DNA of 64,000 nucleotides from Glycomyces lechevalierae (GCF_027622945.1 NZ_JAPZVQ010000007.1:186001-250000); one strand, 5' to 3'. Shown: positions 31,109 through 40,651, counted from the stretch's first letter. The notes: generated by a model from the letters alone, not told the origin. Numbers and translations are program-made.

Positions 31109-32095
31109 ATGACGTCTGAGCCTGTCTTGGAGAAGCCGGCCACTGCCGCCGACGTGGCTCGCCTGGCCGGGGTCTCACGGTCGACGGTGAGCTTCATCCT
31201 CAACGGCAAGCTCGACCGCTTCCCCGATGAGACGCGTCGGCGAGTGCTCGAAGCCGCCGAGCGGCTGCGTTACCGGCCTTCGTCCGCAGGGCGGTCGCTC
31301 GTGAGCGGACGCAGTGACACCGTCATCGTGCTCCTCCCGAACACGACGTTCGGGAGCAACCTGCAAGACGCCGTGGACCGCGTCGTGGAGCACTCCGACA
31401 CCTTCGGCGGCAACGTGGTCGTCCGCTTCGCCAGCACGACCATCGACGCGACACTGGACGCCGTACGGGCACTACGACCCTTGGCCGTCGTCGACTTCGG
31501 CGTACTCGGTGCCGAGGATCGGGAGAACGTCGAGAAGACCGGCGTGATCGTCGTGTCGTCACTGCGGCGCGGCGACGGGCAGCCCGATGGGGGCATCGGT
31601 GAGATCCAGGCCGATGCGCTGCTGCGCCGGGGTCCGCGCCGGCTCTGGTTCGCGTCCCTCTCTGACAACCGCATTGACGCCTACGGACCCCATCGGTTCA
31701 AGGCGCTGCAGCGCTTCTGCGAGCAACGCGGCCTGGAGCCGCCGCGCTCGGTCTCCGTGCCGCTCACGGTCGAGGGCGGTGCGGCGGCACTGCGAGAGGT
31801 CCTCGAGGTCGGCGGCCCGGCGGGGATCGCCTGCTACAACGACGATGTGGGAATGGCGCTGCTCGCCGGTGCACGGCGTGAAGGCGTGCATGTGCCCGAG
31901 ATGGTCTCCCTGGTCGGTGTCGACAACACGCCGATGAGCGCACTGAGCGCGCCGACCCTGTCGACGATCGACACCGGCTTTCCGGCGATGGTCGACCTGC
32001 TGTCGATCCAGCTCGAACGCCGGCTCGGCCGTGACGTGGACGCCGCAGCCGAGCCGGTGCACCGCTTCACGCTCGTGGAACGGGAGAGCTCCTAA
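31109..32095 (+). CDS. LacI family regulator (controls GH2/GPH genes)
   Basis: 328 residues. The N-terminal LacI helix-turn-helix (ATAADVARLAGVSRSTVSFILNG with the hinge YRPSSAGRSL) is followed by a periplasmic-binding-protein-like effector domain (DNTPMSALSAPTLSTIDT). It is convergent with the GH2 gene, with only 16 bp between the stops. A paired ACACGTGT site before the GPH symporter is its likely operator. The ATG at 31109 is chosen by domain start; GGTGGG precedes it closely. Confidence 0.88.
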   Translation: MTSEPVLEKPATAADVARLAGVSRSTVSFILNGKLDRFPDETRRRVLEAAERLRYRPSSAGRSLVSGRSDTVIVLLPNTTFGSNLQDAVDRVVEHSDTFGGNVVVRFASTTIDATLDAVRALRPLAVVDFGVLGAEDRENVEKTGVIVVSSLRRGDGQPDGGIGEIQADALLRRGPRRLWFASLSDNRIDAYGPHRFKALQRFCEQRGLEPPRSVSVPLTVEGGAAALREVLEVGGPAGIACYNDDVGMALLAGARREGVHVPEMVSLVGVDNTPMSALSAPTLSTIDTGFPAMVDLLSIQLERRLGRDVDAAAEPVHRFTLVERESS

Positions 32096-32111
32096 ACCCT
32101 TGCTGCGGGCG

Positions 32112-34526
32112 TCATTCGACTGAGAGGTGCACCAAGCGGTCTGCAAGACCTTCGGCACTGACGGTGACCGCCACGGGGCCGATCCCGGTCGGCCGAATGA
32201 TCGCCTGAACTCGTCCGCGATATGTCGAGTGCTTCCCTTGGTCGAACCGCTCGATGTTGTCGGGTCGACCGCTGCCGACCGCCGCGAGCGCCGCGCCCTC
32301 GACCGTCACGGAGACGGTCCGATCGGCGTCGGTCACGAGGGTTCCGGCGCCGTCGCGCAACTCGATGTCCAGGTAGGCGAGATCGCCGTCGTCGGCTCGG
32401 ATGGTGTCGCGGTCGACGGTGACCGAAAGGTCGGCGTCACCCGCGCTCGATCGCAGCGCGAACCGCTCGGCGCGCTGCCCGCCCCGCACGGCGAACGCCT
32501 CGATGGTTCCGGGCTCGTACAGCAGGTCGAATACGGCCTGGAAGCGGTGGTCCCGCCCCGCCGGGAGCGTGCCGAGCGAGCGGCCGTTGATCACCAGCTC
32601 CACTTCCTCCGCGTCGCTGTAGACCTCGGCGCGCATGTCGGTCCCGGCTTCGACCGCCCAGTCCCAGCTGGCGATGCTCTCGCTCCAGGCCCACTGTCCG
32701 GGCCGGGTGGCGCGGCCCACGGCCGAGGGGTCGATGACCGCGATGTACGGCTCGGTGCGCAGGCCGAAGACGATCTCACGGTAGTAGGACGCCGGTCGGC
32801 GGTGGCCGGTCAGGTCGAGGTCGCCGCACCAGGCGGTGAGCCAGGGGAACGGCGCCTCGAACGCGGACGGCTCGTCGAGGAACTGGTTGCGCCCGATGCC
32901 GACTTCGCCGAGGTAGTCCCATCCAGTCCAGGTGAAGTCGCCGAGGACGTTGGCGTGCTTGCGGACCAGAGCCCAGTTGACGTCGATGTGCGGTGGGAAG
33001 GTCTCGGTGCCGATGATGACGCGGTTGGGGAAGAGCTCGCTGTCCATTTCGTACCGGGCGTCGCCGTAGTTCATGCCCGCTGCGTCGAGCAGTGCGTAGG
33101 ACTCGGCGGTGCGCTCGGTGACGATGGTCGAGGTGTTGACACGGTTGAGCATGTCGCCGGCGCCCATGGCGTCGTTGACTCCGCCGTCGCCACCGGGCGC
33201 GCTGCGCTGCTGCATCATCGGCAGCAGGGTCTTGAGGGTGGAGACGAAACCGTTCACGCCGTTGGTGATGAACCGGGTGTCGTCGAGTTCGCGGATCTTC
33301 TCGGCGAGACGCCGGCCCCATTCAGAGCCGAGCGGGTGGCCGGATTCGGGGATCTCATTGCCGATCGAGTAGAAGATGACGCTGGGGTGGTTGCGGTTCT
33401 TGGTCACGAATGCCTCGATGTCGCGTTCCCACCATTCGGGAAAGGACAGCGAGTAGTCGAAGTTCGATTTGCTCTCGGTCCAGATGTCGAAGGCCTCGTC
33501 CATGACGAGCATGCCGACACGGTCGCACGCGTCAAGCAGGGCCGAGCTGGCCGGATTGTGCGAGCTGCGGATCGCATTGAAGCCCGCAGCCTTCAGCAGC
33601 TCGATCTTTCGCTCCTCCGCGCGGGCGAAGGCCGCCGCCCCGAGCAGCCCGTTGTCGTGGTGGATGCATGCCCCACGCAGCTTCGTCGGCACGCCGTTGA
33701 TGCGCAGGCCGTGCACGGGGTCGAGCTGCAGGCGTCGGATGCCGACGCTGGTGCGACGCTCGTCGAGCACCGCCCCGTCCTGCTCGAGCCGGACGCTGGC
33801 GCTGTAGAGATGAGGCGTGTCGACGTTCCAGAGCTTCGGATCCGGGACGAGGAGCCGCTGCCTGGCGATCCCGGTGGTACCGGCGCGCACGGTGATCGGT
33901 GCACTCGTGCCAGCGATGACCGTGCCTGCAGGGTCCCGCAGTTCTGTCCGCACCGTGACCGTCTCGGCGGCGAGGCCGCGGTGGTCAACGGGCACCGCGA
34001 TCTCGACGATCGCGCGTTCGGCGTCGATGTCCGGAGTGGCGACGCGGGGCCCGTCGAGGCCGATCCGGATCAGCTCGGTCACGATGAGGGTCGACTCGCG
34101 GTACAGGCCCGCCCCTGTGTACCAGCGGGAGTCGTCATGCGCCCGCACCTCCACCGTGATGGTGTTCTGCTCGCCGTAGCGGAGGTGGTCGTCGAGCGGC
34201 ACGGTGAAGGCGGAATAGCCGAACGGGCATTGCCCGGCGAAGGCGTCGTTGAGGTAGACCATCGCGTCGCGGTGTGCCCCTTGGAATTCGATGGCCACCC
34301 GCTTGGTTCGGTACGACTCCGGCACGTCGAAGGTCTTCGAGTATTCGTAGGCGGCGCTCGGGAAGTAGGCGGTCTTGCCGGGGTTGGCCGCCGACCGCTC
34401 CTCTGCGAAGAGGGCGTCATGGGGCAGGGTGATCTCCTCTGCTGCCTCAGCGGGGCGGCCGAGCTGCGCGAAGAGACTCGTTTTGGGACGCACCGTCCAG
34501 TGACGGTTGAAGGAATGGCGAGTCAT
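32112..34526 (-). CDS. glycoside hydrolase family 2 enzyme (beta-galactosidase/glucuronidase type)
   Basis: 804 residues. The N-terminal sugar-binding jelly-roll has the GH2 signature region GAHRDAMVYLNDAFAGQ and RWYTGAGLYRE. The TIM barrel carries the acid/base in YSIGNEIPESG and the likely nucleophile in IIGTETFPPHID. Two further beta domains follow. No signal peptide is seen, so it is intracellular and acts on oligosaccharides imported by the neighbouring symporter (52-nt gap, same strand). Specificity among beta-galactoside, glucuronide and mannoside cannot be decided from sequence alone. Confidence 0.9.
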   Translation of the reverse strand: MTRHSFNRHWTVRPKTSLFAQLGRPAEAAEEITLPHDALFAEERSAANPGKTAYFPSAAYEYSKTFDVPESYRTKRVAIEFQGAHRDAMVYLNDAFAGQCPFGYSAFTVPLDDHLRYGEQNTITVEVRAHDDSRWYTGAGLYRESTLIVTELIRIGLDGPRVATPDIDAERAIVEIAVPVDHRGLAAETVTVRTELRDPAGTVIAGTSAPITVRAGTTGIARQRLLVPDPKLWNVDTPHLYSASVRLEQDGAVLDERRTSVGIRRLQLDPVHGLRINGVPTKLRGACIHHDNGLLGAAAFARAEERKIELLKAAGFNAIRSSHNPASSALLDACDRVGMLVMDEAFDIWTESKSNFDYSLSFPEWWERDIEAFVTKNRNHPSVIFYSIGNEIPESGHPLGSEWGRRLAEKIRELDDTRFITNGVNGFVSTLKTLLPMMQQRSAPGGDGGVNDAMGAGDMLNRVNTSTIVTERTAESYALLDAAGMNYGDARYEMDSELFPNRVIIGTETFPPHIDVNWALVRKHANVLGDFTWTGWDYLGEVGIGRNQFLDEPSAFEAPFPWLTAWCGDLDLTGHRRPASYYREIVFGLRTEPYIAVIDPSAVGRATRPGQWAWSESIASWDWAVEAGTDMRAEVYSDAEEVELVINGRSLGTLPAGRDHRFQAVFDLLYEPGTIEAFAVRGGQRAERFALRSSAGDADLSVTVDRDTIRADDGDLAYLDIELRDGAGTLVTDADRTVSVTVEGAALAAVGSGRPDNIERFDQGKHSTYRGRVQAIIRPTGIGPVAVTVSAEGLADRLVHLSVE

Positions 34527-34578
34527 GCGGGTGCTTTCTGGTTGCGGGCGTGTTGGATCGGGTCGCAGTCAGGACGGC

Positions 34579-36054
34579 TCAGTCTTGGGCCGCCGGGGTG
34601 GCGCCGGCGCGGCGCGCGATGAGGTCCTCGGTCATCCCCGGCTGGAAGCGGTCGAGATTGAGGAAGACGACCACCACGAACTGCAGCACGTAGACGATGA
34701 GCGGCACCCCGAGGTAGAGGAAGACCTCCATATCGACCGCGGTTTGCGGCTGCACGGCGGCGGTGCCGTCGTACTGCGCGAACGCCAGGAGCCAGCCGAT
34801 GAGTGCGGCGCCGACGCCGGCGCCGAGGTTCTGGCCCGCGGTCGCCGCGGAGTACGTCATCCCGTCGATGCGCACGCCGGTCTTCCACTCGCCGTAGTCG
34901 ACGATGTCGGCGATGAGCGCGAAGAGCGCGGCGGAGACCGGGATCGTGCCGATCGCCCGGATCACGGCGCCCGCGATCACTACGTTGAAGTCGGTCGGGT
35001 CGATCAGTGCGATCAGCAGGCCAACCACCGCCACTGCCGAGCCGACGAGGAACGGCAGCCGCTTACCGAATCGCGCGGTTATGGCGGGCATGAACCACAT
35101 GCCGATGAGCAGCGGTCCGATGCCGGCCAGGCTGAAGAAGCCGTAGAGGCCGGCGTCGCCGAGCACGTCGCGGGCGAAGTAGATCCCGGCACCACCGACA
35201 CCGGCGGCCAGGTTCTGGGTGAGGAACAAGGCGAAACCGAGGTAGAAGTAGGGATTCTTCAACAGGATGAGGAGCAGCTCACGGACCGGGCGGGCGGCGC
35301 TGTGGTCGCTTGCCACCGTGGTGGTCACGCGCTCCTTCGTGCCGAGGAACACGACGATGAAGGTGATCGCGGCGACCGCGCCGTAGATCGTCACGACCGT
35401 CGTCCAGCCGTCCTGTCCGCCGCCGAACCGCGCGATCAGCGGGATCGTGAAGAAGTTGACGAGCAATGTCGCCGTGAGGGCGGCGAATGTGCGCATCACC
35501 GTCAGGCTGACCCGTGTCTTGCCGTCGGAGGTGATCACTGAGAGCAGCGTGTGATAGGCGAGGTTGGACCCGGTGTAGCCGATCGCCAGGCACAGGAAGT
35601 AGAAGACGAACGCGTAGATCTCCTTGCCGGTCGAGCTCAGCCCGGCCGGCACGTTGAAGAGGCCGATGAACGCCAGCACGACGACCGGGGTGCTCAAGAG
35701 CACCCAGGGGCGGGCCTTGCCCCAGCGGGTCCTCGTCTTGTCGATCATGGTGCCGATGACGAGGTCCATCGTGCCGTCGAGAACGCGTCCGAGCAGGATG
35801 ATCGTGCCGGCGATCGCCGCACCGATGCCGACGGTGTCCGTGAAGTAGAACAGCACGAACGACGACACGGCCGCGAAGATCAGGTTGCCGCCGATGTCGC
35901 CGACACTGTAGGCGAGCCGCTCCCCCATGCGTACGGGCGTCTCGGCGACGTGGACGGGCGGGGACTCCAGCGGCTTGCCGTCCGCCGGGAGGGAAGTGCC
36001 GACCGCCGCGCGGGCTACGGCAACGGGGGCCTCGGATTCTTGGGGGGATGCCAC
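34579..36054 (-). CDS. GPH-family sugar:cation symporter (MelB-like)
   Basis: 491 residues with twelve predicted membrane helices. The family pattern LGRVLDGTMDLVIGTMIDKTRTRWGKARPWVL in the second-third helix loop matches glycoside-pentoside-hexuronide symporters. The GTG start at 36054 is supported by AAGGAG 5 nt upstream. It is first in a two-gene operon with the GH2 hydrolase, so it should import that enzyme's glycoside substrate. A double palindromic site sits 70-105 bp upstream. Confidence 0.9.
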   Translation of the reverse strand: MASPQESEAPVAVARAAVGTSLPADGKPLESPPVHVAETPVRMGERLAYSVGDIGGNLIFAAVSSFVLFYFTDTVGIGAAIAGTIILLGRVLDGTMDLVIGTMIDKTRTRWGKARPWVLLSTPVVVLAFIGLFNVPAGLSSTGKEIYAFVFYFLCLAIGYTGSNLAYHTLLSVITSDGKTRVSLTVMRTFAALTATLLVNFFTIPLIARFGGGQDGWTTVVTIYGAVAAITFIVVFLGTKERVTTTVASDHSAARPVRELLLILLKNPYFYLGFALFLTQNLAAGVGGAGIYFARDVLGDAGLYGFFSLAGIGPLLIGMWFMPAITARFGKRLPFLVGSAVAVVGLLIALIDPTDFNVVIAGAVIRAIGTIPVSAALFALIADIVDYGEWKTGVRIDGMTYSAATAGQNLGAGVGAALIGWLLAFAQYDGTAAVQPQTAVDMEVFLYLGVPLIVYVLQFVVVVFLNLDRFQPGMTEDLIARRAGATPAAQD

Positions 36055-36122
36055 ATTGACTCCTTCGTCAAATTCGGCCAGGGCTCTCGGGTACTAAACC
36101 GTCAAGATCTTCATCCCTGGTC

Positions 36123-36157
36123 AACACGTGTGACTAATTCTAGTAACACGTGTGACT
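36123..36157. promoter_or_regulatory. double LacI-type operator before the symporter gene
   Basis: The 13-bp sequence AACACGTGTGACT occurs at 36123-36135 and again at 36145-36157, a 22-bp period (about two helical turns). Each copy contains the perfect palindrome ACACGTGT with the CG centre typical of LacI operators. Confidence 0.65.
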
Positions 36158-36159
36158 TA

Positions 36160-36570
36160 CTTATACTCGGGGTCATCCCGTGTCGAGCGGGGCCCGCGGG
36201 CGCGGCCACCGAGTGTTCGCAGCACATTGAGCTCGGCCCGGCCTCGACGAGCACATCGGCAGCGAACACCTCGTCCCTTCGGACATGGACGATGCCGCGA
36301 AGCGGGCGGCGCCCGAGATCTGCGCGGCGTTCGCCGCCGCAGGCTTGAACATGGACGACTGGTCGAAACCAACTGCACTGAAACAAGGACGGGCGTTGAA
36401 AATCCAAAACAGACCTTCGATGACACTGGACGGCCTTCGGGAGCGGTCAGGCCTGCTCGTCGGCGCTTCGGTGTCCGCAGCGGCCGCGGTCCTCGCGGCA
36501 TGCATCACGGGATCGGGCGCAGCCGAAGCAGATAGGCAGGTGCGAACTGCGTCGCCGTCCCACTGAAGAC
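36160..36570. other. intergenic stretch without a recognisable gene
   Basis: About 400 bp between the symporter promoter and the esterase terminator. The only plus-strand frame of note starts at an ATG at 36285 and runs to 36566 (93 codons). Its peptide has an acidic N-terminal half and an Ala-rich C-terminal stretch, with no family resemblance I can name and no ribosome site. I see nothing else in it. Confidence 0.4.
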
Positions 36571-36577
36571 ACGTCTG

Positions 36578-36603
36578 GACGGCCGGACCGTGGTCCGGCC
36601 GTC
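36578..36603 (-). terminator. hairpin terminator after the secreted esterase gene
   Basis: GACGGCCGGACC (36578-36589) and GGTCCGGCCGTC (36592-36603) are perfect 12-bp arms. The hairpin begins 25 bp past the minus-strand stop at 36629. Confidence 0.8.
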
Positions 36604-36628
36604 AAGGGGGCCGACCGCCTGACCGGCC

Positions 36629-37924
36629 TCAGGTAGCTTGGCGGGTGAAGCGCTGGTTGGCGCCACCGCTGTACGTGTACTGCGAGATCCGCGCGCCGTC
36701 TGCAGTGGACCATCCCCAGACGTCCATGGCGAGGCCGGACTGGCGGTTGATGATGCTGACGACGCCGCCGCCGTGGTCGGTCAGGCGCCAGTGCTGGCTT
36801 GTGGCGCCGGTGTCGGCCTGCTGGGTGATGTCGGCGCCGTTCGCGTTGCCAGCCGCTTGAAGGACCAGCCCGGAGTGGCGGGCCTTGATCTTGAAATGGC
36901 CCTCGCCCGCGTCGACGAACTCGAACTCCTGGTTGGTCCGGCCCGTGCCCGACCACTGGTGCAGCAGCGCCCCCGCACTGGTCGAGACTCCGTTGATGTC
37001 GGCGTACTTCCCGCTGTGCTGCGCGATGAGCCGGAAGGCACCCGACCCGCCTGACGTCTCGCCCAGCACGGCCTCCCACTTGGTGCCGGAGCCGGCAGCG
37101 TCGATCGGCAGGCGGTCCCTGGCCGCGGTGTCGCCGTACAACGTCCAGCGCGCCCAGTTGGCGACGGTCTTCCTGAAGCGCTGGTCGTCCCAGAAGCTCG
37201 TGTGGCTACCGCCGACGAAGGTGAGGAACGCCTTCGGCCAGGTGATCTCGTTGTAGGCCTGCCGGCCTGATGAGTACGCGGTCGTCGAGTCCTGGTCGCC
37301 GTGCACGAACAGGACCTTGGCGTTGACCGATCTGGACGGGGTGCCCATGTCGAGGCACGACTGCGGGTTGGCCGAGACGATGCGGCTGTCGGGCCAGGTG
37401 GTGAGCAGGCCGTGGGTGGTCATGCCGCCCATCGAGTGGCCGCAGGCGCCCACGCCGATGTCGGTGCGGATGTGTCCGGCGAGCGGCCCGCTGGTGTTGA
37501 GCGCGAGGGTGTTCGTGAGGGCCTGGGAGACGTCGCGGGACGTGTTGCCGCTGTTGACGTCGTCCAGGGTGTGCTGGAAGTGCGGGGACGGGACGATGAA
37601 CCCCGCCGAGGCGAGTCCCGGGGCGAATGTGGAGTTCGCCGGGTTGCCGCCCAGGCCGTGGGTGTAGGCGTAGACGGGGAAGACGCCGTCGGCGACCGGC
37701 GCGTTCGCGACCGGGGTGCCACCGGCGGTGCCGGTGGCCGGGTAGTAGACGTAGGTCGTGACCGGGCGCGTGCCGCGGTACCAGTCGTACCGGCGCACGC
37801 CCACGGCGAACGGATTGGCAGGGGCGGGTTCGGCGCTCGCTTGGGCGGTGCCGAGCAGGGACGCGCCCGCGCCGAAGACACCGGCCGCGCCCAGGTTCAG
37901 GAACGTTCGTCGTTGCATTGCCAT
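36629..37924 (-). CDS. secreted alpha/beta hydrolase (cutinase/polyesterase-like) with ricin-type lectin domain
   Basis: 431 residues. A Tat signal (QRRTFLNLGAAGVFGAGASLL) ends near AQASAEP. The catalytic domain, about residues 40-285, has the nucleophile in GHSMGG, the acid in HGDQDSTT and the His in VGGSHTSFW, as in secreted dienelactone-hydrolase-like esterases and polyesterases. The C-terminal ~135 residues form a ricin beta-trefoil (CBM13-like) with NQEFEF, QHWRL and NQRFT repeats. It should de-esterify or bind plant polysaccharide. The ATG at 37924 follows AAAAGGAG. Its own terminator lies downstream. Confidence 0.87.
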   Translation of the reverse strand: MAMQRRTFLNLGAAGVFGAGASLLGTAQASAEPAPANPFAVGVRRYDWYRGTRPVTTYVYYPATGTAGGTPVANAPVADGVFPVYAYTHGLGGNPANSTFAPGLASAGFIVPSPHFQHTLDDVNSGNTSRDVSQALTNTLALNTSGPLAGHIRTDIGVGACGHSMGGMTTHGLLTTWPDSRIVSANPQSCLDMGTPSRSVNAKVLFVHGDQDSTTAYSSGRQAYNEITWPKAFLTFVGGSHTSFWDDQRFRKTVANWARWTLYGDTAARDRLPIDAAGSGTKWEAVLGETSGGSGAFRLIAQHSGKYADINGVSTSAGALLHQWSGTGRTNQEFEFVDAGEGHFKIKARHSGLVLQAAGNANGADITQQADTGATSQHWRLTDHGGGVVSIINRQSGLAMDVWGWSTADGARISQYTYSGGANQRFTRQAT

Positions 37925-38005
37925 GAGGACTCCTTTTCGGAGGAATAGCGGCCGAGGGGGAGCGGTCTCATCCGATCGGCGGTGCCGCCGCTCCCCCGCC
38001 TTCGC

Positions 38006-39685
38006 TTACTCGCCGTTGACGATCTTGTAGGCGTCGGTGAACGGCGCTCGCGCGGCTTCGCCGCCGTTGGTCAGGAAGGTCTCGACCATGGCCGGGATGT
38101 CCGCGATCTCGGAGCGCCCGTAGACCACGTCGGCCTCCTGGTCCTTCAGCGTCTGCGACGCCGAGATGAAGTCAGCGGGAGCTTCGACGCGGATGCCTTC
38201 GAAGAGGTCCTTCTCGAGGTAGTCCAGCACCGAGGCGTCGTAGTCGAACCGCTGTTGGACGAGCACCGGGTCACCGGTGTGGAACAGCTGGACCTTGCCG
38301 GAGATGCCGTAGTAGCCGCCGATGGTCGCACTGCCGTGGTCGGTCGTCCGCGGGACGCCCTCGGCGTCGAACTCGAAGTGCTCGCCCTCGATGCCGTAGT
38401 CGAGCAGCTGGTTCTCGATCGTGCCGAACGGAGCGGCGCAGAAATTGGCGACGTCGAGGATCTCCTCGACCTGCGCCGCGGAGAGACTCTTGCTGAGGAA
38501 GAGCCAGCCCTCGACGTCGGCCGTGCCGAACACCACCGGGGTCCTTCCGCCCGCGGCCACGGGGCCGAGCGGGACGACGGCGCCCTCGATCTCGCCTCTG
38601 GTGACGGCGCCGCTGAAGTCACCCCAATAGGACATGCCGTCCTGGTGGAACAGGGTCGTTCCCGCCTTGTGCAGCTCCTTGGGATCCAGCGAGGCCGTGG
38701 GGGCGTCAGGGTGGATGAGCTTCTCATCCCAGACGGTGCGCCGGAATTCGAGCCATTCGGTGTACTCGGGGCGTTCGCAGTTGTGGACGAGCTTCCCGTC
38801 GATCCAGGCCCAGCCGTTGCCGGAGGCCAGGCCGAACCACTGGGGGGTGAGGTAGTCGAGTCCGTAGAAAGCCCATCTGCCGGCCGCGTCGTCGGACCAG
38901 GTGCGGGCGACCTCGAGCACTTCATCCACTGTGGTGGGAACGGCCAGGTCCGCCGCCTCGAGCAGGTCGGTGCGGACGTACATGCCGTTCTGCGGGCCGC
39001 CGGCCAGACTGCCGGGGATGCCGTAGAGGCGGGCGCTCTCGGGGTCCTCGGGGTCGCTCGACCAGACCGATTTGCCCCAGGCCTCTGTGGCCCGGCCGGC
39101 GAGCAGGGGCCAGCGCTCGGAGATGTCGCCGGTGAGGATGTCGGTCAGGTCGTAGAACCGGTTGACGACGGTCTCCCGAAAGTTGGGGTGGGCGCCGAGC
39201 ATCCAGCTGAACATGTGGATGCCGTCGCCGAACTCGCCGGCCTGGAGCCACTGGTTCGAGGTCTCGGCGTAGGTGTTGCCGTCCGCGTGCGCCAGTTCGA
39301 TGACCGTGCCGCCCCATGCTTCTTGAACCGCGGCGAAGTAGGAGTCGTCGCTGGGAGGGGGTGTGCCCCAGGTCGGAACGGTGATCCGGTAGGCGCCGGC
39401 GTTCGCGGGGGGCTCGGGGATGGCCTGGGCCGGCTCGGGGTAGGCGGTGAATCCGGATCGGTGGTTCGGGGGTTCGCCCACGAGGTCGGGTTCGACCGGG
39501 AGCGGCCATTCCTTGTACTGCGGCAGGAAGTCGAACCCTTCGGTGACCTGGGTGCTGCCTTCGCTGCTCTGGATGTCGCTGCACGCGGCGATGAGGGGGA
39601 GACCGGCGGCGCCGGCCGCGCCGAGGCCGGCGGCCTTGAGTAGTGATCGGCGTCGGAAGATCGACCCGTTTGAGGGAGTGGCCAC
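38006..39685 (-). CDS. extracellular solute-binding lipoprotein without adjacent permease
   Basis: 559 residues. The N-terminus has an RRR signal and the lipobox LIAACSD. The mature part resembles large carbohydrate-binding proteins of the YtcQ/LplA kind (GDGIHMFSWMLG, GGPQNGMYVRTDLLEAADL, ANFCAAPFGTIENQLLDYGIEG). Partner permeases of that class (LplB/YtcP) are absent on either side, unlike the second binding-protein gene at 43050. The GTG at 39685 has AAAGGA 7 nt upstream. It lies between a terminator of the GH12 gene and the esterase gene. The substrate is probably an oligosaccharide. Confidence 0.83.
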   Translation of the reverse strand: MATPSNGSIFRRRSLLKAAGLGAAGAAGLPLIAACSDIQSSEGSTQVTEGFDFLPQYKEWPLPVEPDLVGEPPNHRSGFTAYPEPAQAIPEPPANAGAYRITVPTWGTPPPSDDSYFAAVQEAWGGTVIELAHADGNTYAETSNQWLQAGEFGDGIHMFSWMLGAHPNFRETVVNRFYDLTDILTGDISERWPLLAGRATEAWGKSVWSSDPEDPESARLYGIPGSLAGGPQNGMYVRTDLLEAADLAVPTTVDEVLEVARTWSDDAAGRWAFYGLDYLTPQWFGLASGNGWAWIDGKLVHNCERPEYTEWLEFRRTVWDEKLIHPDAPTASLDPKELHKAGTTLFHQDGMSYWGDFSGAVTRGEIEGAVVPLGPVAAGGRTPVVFGTADVEGWLFLSKSLSAAQVEEILDVANFCAAPFGTIENQLLDYGIEGEHFEFDAEGVPRTTDHGSATIGGYYGISGKVQLFHTGDPVLVQQRFDYDASVLDYLEKDLFEGIRVEAPADFISASQTLKDQEADVVYGRSEIADIPAMVETFLTNGGEAARAPFTDAYKIVNGE

Positions 39686-39752
39686 GTCGCTGTCCTTTCG
39701 GTGGAACTGCGTTCGAGGGAATGCTCGAATGAGCGGGAGTTCGCGGTGAAGT

Positions 39753-39779
39753 GAGCGGCCATCGTGGCGATGGCCGCTC
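39753..39779 (-). terminator. hairpin terminator after the GH12 gene
   Basis: GAGCGGCCATCG (39753-39764) and CGATGGCCGCTC (39768-39779) are perfect 12-bp arms with a 3-nt loop. It lies between the GH12 stop and the binding-protein start. Confidence 0.82.
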
Positions 39780-39841
39780 GTTCGTCGCATGGGTACATTT
39801 GGGCCGGCTCGCTGAGTGCTTGCGGCCCAAGGCGGCCGGCG

Positions 39842-40651
39842 CTATCGCACGTCGACCCAGTAGCTGCTGGTGTTGAGCTGGCCCTTGCCGGTGAAGACCT
39901 CGGTGCCGGCCTGGACGCTGGTGAGGTACTTGCTGTTGCTGAGCCATCCCCGGTTCACGAGGTTGCCCGTGAAGTCGCGCAGGTCGACGTTCACGGAGGT
40001 GGTGTTCGAGGTGCGGACGAAGGAGAACACGTTCCAGCCGACGCCGTTCCCCGCGTCGATCCAGCCGCGGTACAGGTCCCAGGTGCCGCCGGCGAGGGTG
40101 ACGGTGGCCTGCCTGGTGCCGGCCGGACCGGCCCCGCCGATCTTGTAGGGCCAGATCATGATCTCGTCGGTCGGGTTGTTGGACCAGTCGGGATTCGACT
40201 GGGGGTGCAGCCACAGGTCGTAGGCGACGTTCATCGTGCCCGACGCGTTCACGCTGTAGTTCCAGCTCGTCGCGACACTGCGGTTGTCGCTGAGCCGCAC
40301 CGGCAGTTCGGTGCCAGGACGCTGCCAGCCCCAGTGCCAGCCGAGGACCGAGCTGGAGAAGCTCTTGACCGAGTAGGACGACCCGCTCCACTCCCAGGAA
40401 GTGCCCCATCCGATGGTGTCGCCGGACTGCCAGTTGTTCCATGTGCACTGCCAGCCGGTGCCGGAGCCGTTGCCCCACAGGTTGTTGGTCACGTAGTACT
40501 TGCCCATGGCGATGGTCTCGCCCTTGTTGCAGGTGCTCGCGGCTTGGGCCGGCGTGGCCGTGACGAGCGTCGACGCCAGGGCGATGCAGAACGCGGCGAC
40601 GATGCCGAGCAGCAGGCGTTTTGCAGGCGCCCTTCGGGTTTCGGGGGGCAT
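39842..40651 (-). CDS. secreted glycoside hydrolase family 12 (endoglucanase/xyloglucanase)
   Basis: 269 residues. A Sec signal (KRLLLGIVAAFCIALASTLV) ends at AQAAS. The mature GH12 domain shows WNNWQSGDTIGW, WHWGWQRPG, the nucleophile Glu in DEIMIWPYK and the acid/base Glu in VQAGTEVFTGKG. No carbohydrate-binding module is attached. The ATG at 40651 is preceded by AAAGGACC. It has its own terminator, so it is probably a single-gene unit. It should cleave beta-1,4-glucan or xyloglucan outside the cell. Confidence 0.9.
   Translation of the reverse strand: MPPETRRAPAKRLLLGIVAAFCIALASTLVTATPAQAASTCNKGETIAMGKYYVTNNLWGNGSGTGWQCTWNNWQSGDTIGWGTSWEWSGSSYSVKSFSSSVLGWHWGWQRPGTELPVRLSDNRSVATSWNYSVNASGTMNVAYDLWLHPQSNPDWSNNPTDEIMIWPYKIGGAGPAGTRQATVTLAGGTWDLYRGWIDAGNGVGWNVFSFVRTSNTTSVNVDLRDFTGNLVNRGWLSNSKYLTSVQAGTEVFTGKGQLNTSSYWVDVR

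Noticed and set aside
32127..34622. 831-codon plus-strand frame over the GH2 gene
   Set aside because: Typical GC-rich antisense frame; GH2 motifs and active-site residues are on the minus strand.
39753..39779. Hairpin considered as a riboswitch of the binding-protein gene
   Set aside because: It is a simple 12-bp stem with a 3-nt loop just past the GH12 stop, which fits a terminator; no aptamer-like structure is visible.
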